64,000 nt of DNA from contig OX463788.1 of NCBI GenBank assembly GCA_949825025.1, forward strand, positions 24,880,069 to 24,944,068. Direction: 5' to 3'. Made by a program: the position numbers and the translations under genes. The notes below the pieces were generated by a model. It was not told the origin of the DNA. It made no database searches and saw only the letters and a program-made list of their open reading frames with translations. Source of the DNA: Siphlonurus alternatus. Lineage: Eukaryota; Arthropoda; Insecta; Ephemeroptera; Siphlonuridae. Positions 36,331 to 48,300 of this stretch are shown piece by piece (positions within the stretch are counted from its first letter, which is position 1; every line of letters begins with the position of its first letter).

Positions 36331-39300
36331 CTTTTTTAAGAAAACACTGGGGTACATTAATTTAATCAAGAAGAAGACATTTTTTTTTATTGAATTTACA
36401 TTTTATTTAATTACCCCTTAACGTATGCAACCTGAAATACTATTGAGTGCCCGGCGACTCCACCACAGTTGTGACACTACCTAGCTAGACCAAGGGGGTC
36501 TTATTAAACTGACATCTAGCCTAGTGGTGTCTGACAGGGATTGCACTCAAATGACTATACAGTCATGTATTTAAGATTGCATAAACTTTATTATAAATCA
36601 AGAGCAAAACACTGAAATACAATAATTACCACATAAACAGTAGTTCACAGAAGTCTGGCTCAGTTACTAGCTCGGAGTAAATCACTGACTGATGGTCTTA
36701 CTGATATCGAAAACAACTCGAATAACTCCTCGGATAACAATGACTGCACTCTGGCACCCGAGGCTAGCGCCAGAGAAAGAGTAAAAAGGCAAGAGAGGGA
36801 AGACTTGACAGTCCTCGTATTTATAGTACTGAGCCACCCTTCTTTACACATGAGAATAATCTAGATAAGTCCAGAACAATTAAATCACACGTGTGCGAAT
36901 TTACTAGAAGGATTGCATATTGAGAAGGTCACACGTGTGGTCATCGAGAGGTATGAGTCACAGAGAGAGCGCATCTGAGATGCGCTTGCTCTTATCTCAT
37001 GACCTTGATAACGTGAGAAGTGCAGCTGCATAATAATGCATATGCATGTTACAATATCCAGCACTGCATGGTATGTGCTAAAAACATTATAAATATACAG
37101 TATTATTCCATGTTTCTAATACAGTAGTGCATATTTTTGCTAAAAAAAATAAAAAAAAAACACAATAATAATAATTACTTACTGTATGCATACTGTATAG
37201 TGTATACCTTTAAACCTCAGTTGTCCATTATGCATACTACATCCAGCTTTTAAACCTAAACTACGAGCTTTTTCTAGAAGTCGCGAAACCAGTAACGCCC
37301 TCTCTGATTGGCCGTGACGTCACTGAGCCAAACCCCCTCCACTTACTTAGCCTGGCTCTGCCAGGGTTAAAAGTTGCGACTTTGGAGTTGCGATTTCTGT
37401 TAAGGCGCAAAACAGAAAGCTCGTAGTTTCAGCCTTAGGGTCATAGGTTTTTCCCCCATGACTGTACAGTATCAAAAGAGAATAAAAGCCATTGCAGGTT
37501 ACTTTCTTATCTCGTTTCACTGCTTGTTAACAACCTGTAGTAGAAATGGTCTTTAATCCCGTTTATTTATACAGTACAGTATAATATTATAAATATAGGA
37601 AAAAAAATTATTCAGGCGTACCGGTACACCATCTCACAACATGCACTCTCGAAAGTAAATTCCAAGCTCTTATAAAAAAGCTAGCACCACTGGGACTCAA
37701 CCTTACATCTTTAGATTTTATCTCCACTGCATAAAGGTCCTTCCGTAGAATCAAAAATTGCTACGGAATCCGCAAAAATATTCTCATTTGTCTGTGGCTG
37801 TTGCGTCAGAAAATCACATAAATCCCGTAGCAAAATCAAGATAAGTTTGCTTTTTCCATGGAGCGTTGTAGACAGGCTGTAAATCAACGCAGGCGTCCTG
37901 TGGCATCATCGCAGGCGTGCTGTGGCATCATCAACAACATTTGTTTTGGCGTTCTATGGTATAATTCCGTAGCAGAAGCGGACTATGTGAAAAGACATTT
38001 GCCAATTACACCACAGCCTTCACTTCAGTCTAAGTTACAGCACTTGTATACTTTTAAAGGCCTTATGAACCTTTTCACAGTATTAAGTACACGGTTAGCT
38101 TTGCTTCAGTGTGATTCGGCTGCATATAATTTTTTTGTTTCAGTAGCACAAATATCAGAGATAATAGCCGATGAAAAGGCACCTGTGACGTCACTCCTGC
38201 TCATTCAGCGGCGACAATATAGGGAAATCCCTGCAAAAGATAGGTTCACTCCCGCTGCAACCACGGCCACAATTTTACTTCTGGAATTTTGAAACTTTAT
38301 CAGGGCAGTCTTGATAGTATTTGTCAAATAGACTGAAAGAATTTTTTTGTTGGCGTGTGTACAGACTGAGTTATTGCGGTAGCAAGATAAGCCAAACATT
38401 TAACATTGTTTTCCTATACAATATTTTCGCTCCTCTTTCTACCGCAGTAACTCGGTTTGTATGAATGTCATCAAAAAAAATCTTTCAGGCTATTTGAAAA
38501 ATACTATCAAGACTGTCTTGGCAAAGTTTCAAAATTCCAGAAGTCAAATTGTGGCCGTGGTTGCAGCGGGAGTGGACCTATCTTTTGCAAGGATTTCCCT
38601 ATATTGTTGCCGCTGAATGAGCGTGAGTACTACACAGGTTCCTTTTCATCGGCTATTATCTCTGATATTTGTGCTGCTGAAACAAAAAATTTTATGCAGC
38701 CGAATCACACTGAAGCAAAGCTAACCGTGTACTTAATATTGTGCAAAGGTTCATAAGACCTTTAAGTAATGCATTTATAGGCAACAAACCGCTGCCATCT
38801 GTAAGTTAACTTGCAGTGGACAATTTGCATGACATTTTTTTATTGCAGAAATAGATAGAGGGTGCAAAGTTATGCTAATACGTACTCTGCATTTTTTCAG
38901 ATTCTTTAGAGACCGGCAACTATTTTTAAAAAATTATTGAAAGTCGATTTTATTACGTCACGAGGAGTCTGTCCTTAAGAAAAGGATAGGCGCTAAACGC
39001 CCGTGACGTCATAAAACTGACTTTCAATAATTTTTTTAAAAATAGTTCCCGCTCTCAAAAAAATCTGAAAAAATTCAGAGCAGCATAATTTGGTAACCTC
39101 TATCCATTTCTGCAATAAAAAAATGTCATGCAAATTATCCATTGCTAGAATAGTTCTCCTTGCAGTAACTTGGTGGAGATCAAATTCAAAGATGTGGGTT
39201 CAAGTCCCAGTGGTGCTAGCTTTTTCGTAACATACTTTTGAGAGTGCATGTTATAAGGCCTGAGTTTAATATTTTCATATGTATTGCCATCTTCTCTCCT

Positions 39301-42300
39301 CTTTACCTTTACCCTTTTCCTATTATACATATATCGTCGTCTCAGAATGCAATTCGCGTAAGTACAAAAAGGTTTGCAGCATTTTGAACTTGCATTCTGA
39401 GACGACAATAAATAATACGCATATTGATGGTGTTTCGTGAAAAACTACTATATCGTTTCATCATGAGCCGAGATAGGTCAGATAGGTGTACTGTAGTCAT
39501 TTTTGCACCATGTGTCCATGTATATAAGATTTTTGTATGCCTAAAAAAACAATTACGGTATTTCGGCTCTAAATAAACAGAGTTCATCGCTTTTGAGCAA
39601 ATATGATAAAATAATTAAGGTACTGTAGTCATTTTGTTTTTGTTTTTTTTTATGGAAACCATCAATATGCATAATGGACAACCTGCCTGAAAATTTTTTA
39701 TTGCAGAAATGAATAAAAAGTACCAAATTATGCTACTCTGAATTTTTTCAGATTTTTTGAGACCCAGAACAATTTTTAAATTTTTTTTTTTTTTTTTTTT
39801 TTATTGGTCATTTTGTTACATAGATCAACCAAGGTTATTTTACATAACCTTATTGGTTGAAACAAGTTATTAAAAAGAATAATTCTTCAAGACCCTTATT
39901 ATGTCTTTAAATTTAATCTTAATTTACAACAAAAAAAATTTTTTTTCAAAGAAAATATATAGATGAAATTATTGACAAAATATTTTTCCAGAAAGAAAAA
40001 AATTAACATTTTGAAACATTTCTTTCAACTTATTTAAATTATAATGATTTAAAGAAAACAAAAAATTTTGAGTACAATATGATAATCAATTTTCCCTAAG
40101 ACTCTAGAACAATGTAAGATTACCCTATTTGAGTATATACAATATTTCACGAATTTTGCAAAAAATAAATCAAACAAAATATAAACACATCTTCTTGATG
40201 TCCATTCCCTGAAACAAAACGACTTTTTTTTAAAGTCATATAATTCATAATTAATTCATAATTAATGAAAGTGCGACCACACCCCCTGGCGGTGTCAATA
40301 GGCATTAGTCCCTATCCTTTTTATTAAGGATTCAGGAATGCCAACGTAACTTACAGAACTTTCAATAATTATTTAAAAATAGTTCCGAGACTCAAAAAAA
40401 TCTGAAAAATTTCAAAGTAGCATAATTTGTACTCTGCTGCAATAAAAATTTTCATGTAGGTTGTCCATTGTATACTGATATACAGGTAATGATTTGTTCT
40501 AGCTGAAATTGCAGTTCCAGTGAGGCCATATAATGGAGGAACCTGCCCCATCTGTCTGCAAAATACTTCTCTAGGACTGGAGACAAACTGTGGACATGTT
40601 TTCTGTGGTAAGAAACTAGAATCAAAAAGCCTGACAATGGTCTAAATGGGAACATGAGTTTTTGTTATATTATGTATTGTACAGTATGTACAGTCCTCAC
40701 CTCTAAAAAGTTCCCTAGATCTAGCGAGCAAAATTGGAACTACGTGTTCGAAGCTTTGAAGTTAGCTCTGCTTAGCTTGCCTTGCTAGTAGAGCTAACTT
40801 CAAAGCTTCCAAGGTGTATAGATATTTTATAAGGTGGTGGTAAGTGAGCTTTTTGGCCGCGCGGGTTGCATTGGCAGAGAAGGGAACGGAAGGTATTTAT
40901 TTTATCATTTTTAAAAATATCTTATTGTGTATACTTTAAAAATAATCTTAAATAACTGCGAAAATTGCTTAAATTAGTGCTGCGATCGATAAGAAAAAAG
41001 AATTACTTAGAGCCGGGAGAATAGTTTACCTGCTGGCTGATGTCTCATGCTGATGTCACAAAGCCCCAGCCACTCCCTGCCCCTGCCAAGCAACCGTGCG
41101 GTCTAAAAGCTCACTTAGCTTCACCTTACTAGCTTTATACACGTTGAAGCTTCGGATACGAAATACCAACTTTGCTCACTAGATCTAGGGAACTTTTCAG
41201 AGGTAAGGATTGTACATAATGTGTGTGCAATGTTACTGTAACTTAGCTTTGATGTGTTGATTTAGTTGCCATGTTCAAACTGAAGGATATGATATTGTTT
41301 CCTGAAGATAAGCTGATTTTGACTTCCTGTCAAAATCCTCCTGTATTCCTGTACTGTATTTTATTTTAAATGTGTACTGTATATAATATTAATGATAGAT
41401 TGCTCACAGGTCCTTGCATGATTGACTACTGGCATCACGGTAACTTTGGTCTAAGCGCTATGAAGTGTGCTTTGTGTCGTCAAAACGTCACGATGATGTT
41501 TGCAGTATTCTCCGAAGAAGAATATAATGCAGACAACTCAAGCGCAGTTGGTGAACGCCGACAAGCTCTGCTACGGGAAATGAACCAATACAATCGCACC
41601 TTCTCAGGAATGCCACGGACGGTAAGCATAAAGTAAAGTGCACACTACAAAAAAAGAATCCAAAAGTATTGAGTTTCAAAAGTACCGGGTATTAATTTAG
41701 TACTTTTTAAATATAATTTGAATGCTTCTCCATATAGAACCAAAATCCAAAATATTCTATCTTAAATAGGTTTTCCAGAAAAAAAATCCCCAAAACAAAC
41801 AAAGCTTAACAAAAAGCTACCATACAAAATAAAATGTAAACTTGAAAAAATTATAATTAATCAGGGTTCCGGACCGCCGGTGAAAACGGTCCGGTCAACC
41901 GCGGTCCGGTCGTTGATTCGTCGGTCAAAGATTTGAACCGGTCCAGCGGTCTCATCGTAGCAGCGGTCGTGTGACCGGTCGTGGTCGGGGCACGGCGGCC
42001 ATGTTGGACCGGTCATGACCAGTCGCGTCAAAATACGCGGTCATTTCGGTCAGATGGACCGCGGTCGCATATATATAATATTATCGGGATAATCGGGATT
42101 TTCGGGCATAATTATATTTTATATATTATTATATAAATTATATTTTATACTAGATTACTAGGCTTACAGCTGCCTTCTTTTAACAGCTAGTATTCAATAC
42201 TTATTATTCTTTATAAGTATACTTATCAAGAATTCGGGATAAATTTTCTCAATTTTTTAATTTATGCTTTCGTAAACTTGTGCTAACGATGATGTGTGGT

Positions 42301-45300
42301 AGATCCTGCATGGTTACTCATAACATTACTTACGAACGCTGGTACATGCCCGTTCAACTTGATCGTCGGTCCAACTTGACCCGGTCGTACTTCGTTCTCG
42401 TCAAGTTAGTTATACCTGAGCATTGCGAGCGACAGTATGTCGCCAATAACCAGCATGCAGACAACAGCTATTCATGATCAGTTTTAAAGTATTATATTAT
42501 ATAATGAGGAATTTGCATGCGTGAATTTGATTGGCTTAATCGAAAGAGGGGGCGGAGAAATACATGTGTGAATTTTATGCGAATTTTTTGAGCACTGCAA
42601 GTATGCTCAAATGCATATTTAAAAGATGCACTTTACCTGGAGGCGATGGCGCATCGCCAGTGACGTCATCGCTATGTCAGGTTCGGTTCACTATAGATAT
42701 GCATACCTGTACGCACCTGCATAACAGGTAGCCAATCAAAAACAATCTAGCCAAAATTCAAAATTTCAAATGCCGGCCTAGCCTATGAGTTTTAAAACTT
42801 AAAAAATACACATTATTCCATATACGCGTACTGTAAAAACACACTGGGAGATAAGTAATATTACAAACGTACCTTTCATCATATTTAAATAATAGAAATT
42901 GTTTCGCAAATAGTTTCATTTAATTGAAGAGAAGATATGCAATCGATGCAATATCAAGTCCTGCCACCAATTTAAATTATTGGCGCGTCATGCAGCAATC
43001 AGCCAATAAAAATGTGTAAATTTATCATACCTGACTCCTTCCGTATCTGCTGATTATCTATTGAATTATTTTATTAAACCTAAAACTGAGCCTCTTTTCT
43101 TATCTACGAAGATAGTAGGATGCCGTAGGATTCAATATTTAACTTTATTAAGACCCTTGAATCATAATTTTTTAATGTCTTTTCAACCCCCTGTTTGCTG
43201 CTGCTGAAACCAGTAACAGGAAGGATTGAAAAATAAATACAGTTTTAATTTCAACTATCTAAACACGGCCGTATGTGGTCCAGTGGAAAAGCACTCGCCT
43301 TCCATGCAAGAGGTTATGGGTTCAAATCTCCTCTGGTTCATTTTACATTTTTAGTAGCACGAAGAATTAATTCAAACGTACGGGGTAAAATAACCTTATT
43401 TTTTCTTACAATATAATCATATTATAAGTCACACTTTTTCATATAAGTACGCATTTAAAAAACTTTGCAAAAAAAAAAAAAAAAAAAAAAAAAAAAGCGT
43501 TTCATACAATGATAAAATAAGTGTAAACAAAACTGTTTTACCCCGTTTGAGTTGAATTAAAATATGAAATAAACTTCTTCGTGCTACTAAAAATGTAAAA
43601 TAAACCAGAGGGGATTTAAACCCATAACCTCTTGCATGGAAGGCAAGTGCTTTTCCACTGGACCACATACAGCCGTGTTAAGATAGTTGAAATTAAAACT
43701 GTATTTATTTTTCAATCCTTCCCGTTACTGGTTTCAGCAGCAGCAAACAGGGGGTTGAAAAGACATTAAAAAATTATGATTCAAGGGTCTTAATAAAGTT
43801 AAATATTGAATCCTACGGCATCCTACTATCTTCGTAGATAAGAAAAGAGGCTCAGTTTTAGGTTTAATAAAATAATTCAATAGATAATCAGCAGATACGG
43901 AAGGAGTCAGGTATGATAAATTTACACATTTTTATTGGCTGATTGCTGCATGACGCGCCAATAATTTAAATTGGTGGCAGGACTTGATATTGCATCGATT
44001 GCATATCTTCTCTTCAATTAAATGAAACTATTTGCGAAACAATTTCTATTATTTAAGTATGATGAAAGGTACGTTTGTAATATTAATTAATTAATATAAT
44101 TAATGTAATATTAATTACATTCTACAATTGATTAATTGTAGAATGGCTGACGGTCAACTTTACTTCTGTTAAACGTTGTTTTATTTTTTCATCTTCCAGT
44201 TGTAATTCCAGTTGTTGAGTTGATTTGCGTGTCTCTAAATCTACATTAAGTTCGTCACATCAGCGTGAGTACTTAATCGTCATTATTCAGAAGGTTTTGG
44301 GGCTGTAATTGAACACAATTTATTTTGCATCGTGTAATTTCATCTTCGTTATTTGTGAATACACCCCTCCTTAATCGTCCGACATGGAATCGTCCAGTGC
44401 GCTTTCCGTCGCTCACTTCTGGCGCAAAATCTACACTACGTGAGTCACTGGCAACTGGCGCCAATATTTTGACGTGGTGCTGAACAAGTTGCCTACCTTC
44501 AGGGTGACTGGCGACGGAGACATCAACGCGCTCCGATTTTATGTTCACTCGAGCTTGAGTTTTGACGTGTGACTCTACATTTTTCACTCTCCTCTTTACG
44601 GTGTGATAACTTAGCTCCACCGTCCCCCCCACATCAATCGCATAAGACGAGCATCTGCAGCTTATGCGCAACGCGACCAACGTGTGATGCCGGACTTACA
44701 AGTGTCCCGCCAAGAGTCGGGCAGGCGATTGCCCAAAGTCCCGTGAAGAAATTCAAGCAGATGTCCTCCGACTTTTGATCGTCAAGCCTTGTAGATTTTA
44801 TTGTACATATTTATGTTGTTGTATATGTTATATTTATTAATTCATTGTACATATTTCATTTATTTATTTCATATTCATTTTGATACTATTTGATTTTAGT
44901 AATTATTTCATAATTACTTGTTGCTTAATTTGTTGTAAATATGAATTTTAAATATTTTGTAATTGTTTGTGTTTTATTATTCAATATTTCGCTTTTTATT
45001 TTAGAAGTGAATGAGCCGTTAAATAGGCAAAACATTATGTCTCATAGAAAACCTGATAATGTAAATAATGCTATTTGTGACCTATGTGGTATATCTGGTA
45101 AAGTGAACCAGAAAAAGTTACAGTGTTGTAAGTGCTTGCAATTTTCACACACCAAATGCTTAAATCTTACACGTGTTAATATCCGTAATTGTAATAATGA
45201 TAATTGGTTGTGTTCAGACTGCAACACTTATAATGCTCTCTCCCAACCTGTTAATTCACAGGATAGTGACACCTTGGACCAAGGTACCTCCTCCCCTTCT

Positions 45301-48300
45301 GTGCCTGATCCTAACAATCCTACAGCTTGTAATACAGGATCTGTACCTGCTACCAACATTACTAATGTTAAATGCTGTGTTCTCTGTGACAAAATGGGGA
45401 GAAAGAACCAAATAAAAATTCAGTGTGGCACGTGTAGTGAAATTTATCATACCAAATGTTTAAATTTAGCAAGGCAAGAAATTGCAAGGTGTAGGAAATC
45501 TGGTTGGCAATGTTGGGCCTGCTCTTTTGGTCTTCCCTTCTTGTCTGATTCTTTTTTCTTACCTGACAGGTGTGCTACACCTGATAATTGTGATAAATCT
45601 TTTATAAATAATGTTAATGGTTGTTTATCATTCTTGTCTTTTAATGCTAGGAGTCTTAAAGACCCTAAAAAACAGCCAGCAGTTCAATCTTGGTTAAAAT
45701 ATTTGTGTCCTGATATTATCGCTATTAATGAGACCTGGCTTTCTGATAAAATTGATTCTGCTGAAGTATTAGATGTAAATTTATACAAAATTTTCAGAAA
45801 AGACAGGCCTAGTAGAGCTGGGGGTGTTTTACTTGCTATTAAATCCTATTTGAATCCTGTCTACTTACCTCATTTGGAAACAAATGGGGAAGCCATTTGG
45901 GCTGAAATTATATCAAATGGTAAAAAGGTACTCATTGGCTCAGCTTACAGATCCCCTAGTTCAACTAATGAGGATAATCAGTCATTGATAGATTCCCTTA
46001 GTCTTGCTTCTGACGTGCATGCACGTTACAATACCTGTTTATTAACTGAGGACTTCAATCTTGATATTGACTGGTTATCTACACCTCCGGTTCCTAATAA
46101 TTCTTTAGCAAATGAATTTCTTACTGCCTTTTATAATTTTTTGCCTCATCAATTAGTTTATACTCCAACTAGAGAGACTGACACTACTTCAAATATATTA
46201 GATTTATTTTTGTGTGATAACTTTGAATTTATTTCTGATGTTAGTGTAATACCAGGTGTTAGTGACCACTATGCTATCCTAGCCTCTCTTACACTTGAAA
46301 AGGATAAAAATGTTTCAAAAAATAGATTAATATATAATTATAAAAGAGCTGATTGGAACAAATTGAATTATTTATTTCTATGAATCTTCCATGTACACAA
46401 TTTAATGATGTTGATGTTCAATGGTATAGATGGAAAAACATTTTTACATGGTGTGTAGATCAATGTATTCCAAAAATCAATATTAAGGGAAAAAATTCTC
46501 ATCCATGGATAACTAAAGAAATTATAAAATTGCTTTCTAAAAGAGATAAACTTTTTAAAGATTAGAAGAAAACAAAAAGTATGGACATTAAAGCTAACTA
46601 TATTAAATTCAGAAACTGTGTAAAGTATAAAATTAAAAAAGCTAAGGAAGAATATATTTGGAAATTAGGTTGTGGACATGATGGCCAGAAAAATCTATGG
46701 AAATATATTCATGGTATGCAAAGTAATGGTGGTCAAAATTCTTTGGTTGTTGATAACAATATGTCATGTGATCCATCAGATATTGCTAATGCCTTTAATA
46801 ATGACTTTAAAAATAATTTCAGAGCTGACAACAAGAGAGAGCATTACTTGCCAAGAAGTCAAAAGAATATTACAAAGATATCTGATATAAAATTGGATCC
46901 TGCTTCTGTGAGTGAATCATTGAGATCACTAAGGGTCAATATGCCTGCAGGTCCTGATGATATCCCAGCTAGAATCCTTAAGGAGTGTGCCATTGCAATT
47001 TCACCCTCTCTCTGTTGCTTATATAAAACTTCTATTACATGTGGCAGAATGCCATTAGAGTGGAAAAAGGCTTTTGTGACTCCAGTTTTTAAATCTGGTG
47101 ATAAAAAATGCACTAAGAATTACCGTCCCATATCTGTCACGTCAATTTTGTGTAAAATTCTAGAAAAATTTATAAATATTGAGTTAATTAATCATCTCCA
47201 GATGACCAGTCAAATACCAAAAAATCAACATGGTTTTTTCCCACGTCGGTCTTGTACAACAATGCTTACAAATTCAATTAACAGTTGGCAAAATTTGTTG
47301 GATAAAAACCCTGGTGGTCATATTCATGCCATATCTTTGGACTGGGAAAAGGCCTTTGATCGTGTGTCGCATTCACGGCTGTCACTTAAATTACAAAATG
47401 TTGGTGTAGAGGGCAGCTTGCATGCATGGTTGTGCGATTTTCTTAGGGGTCGCTCTCAAAGTGTGGTTTATAGTGGAGCTGTCTCAGAACCTACTGATGT
47501 TGTCTCTGGAGTTATACAGGGGTCAGTCCTTGGCCCTTTATTATTCAATATTTATATGTTTGATTTATTGAACTGTATTTCATCAGATTTCATTCAGTAC
47601 GCTGATGATTCAACATTGTTTAAACTTTTTAAGAGTGATGAGGACATGGAGATGTTACAAAATGACTTAAGTAACATATCAGTTTGGTGTATTAATAGTA
47701 ACATGTCTCTCAATCAATCCAAGTGTGCAGTAATGGATATTACTTTGAGTAATGATGGTTTGTTTTATAATTATACAATTGATAACAAAGTCATTACTTA
47801 TACTGATAAAATGAAAGTGTTGGGTGTTAATGTTACTGCTAATCTAAAATGGAATATACATGTAGAAAGTGTGAGGTGCAAGGTTGCTAAATTGATGTAT
47901 TTTTTGAAGCGCAACCTCTATGGTTGTACCACAAAAGTTAAGCGTCTAGCATATCTGACGCTTATACGGTCTTTAATAACCTATGCAGCTCCAGCTTGGC
48001 ATCCCACAACTAATACAAACATGAAAAAGTTTGAAGCTTTAGAAAAACAGGCTTTAAAGTTCATTTATAATAATCATAAGCCTGACTGTTCTATAACAAA
48101 TATTGTTCCAATAAGTCAACAATTTGAGATAGTTGATCTCCTATTTTTCAATAAGTGTAGAACAGGTCAGGTGGATTTGAATATTACTGATACTGTTAAA
48201 AATGGGCATCAAATTAGAGGGCAAGATGGTGTTGTTAGTCTTATTCCACCACAGGCTCGTTTAGAGTTGTATAAAAAAGGTTTTCTAATAAGGACTGTGT

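Larger units (their letters stand above)
42854..44085. mobile_element. Inner foldback element with tRNA-like units in both arms
   Basis: Inverted arms of about 600 bp meet near a 28-base A run (43468-43495). Ends are AGTAATATTACAAACGTACC and GGTACGTTTGTAATATTA. Arms share TCAATCCTTCC(C/T)GTTACTGG, GTAGGATGCCGTAGGATTCA-type and CGCGTCATGCAGCAATCAGC-type sequence. Each arm has a tRNA-Gly-like unit pointing toward the centre. Arm divergence is low, so it formed or inserted recently. Confidence 0.88.

Noticed and set aside
33766..36851. Two nearly identical 63-residue frames as a duplicated gene
   Set aside because: Both lie at the same position within the two LTRs of one retrotransposon.
43429..43668. 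Minus-strand frame beginning MWSSGKALAFHARGYGF
   Set aside because: This peptide pattern is the translation of a tRNA-Gly-like sequence, followed by poly-Phe from the A/T run.
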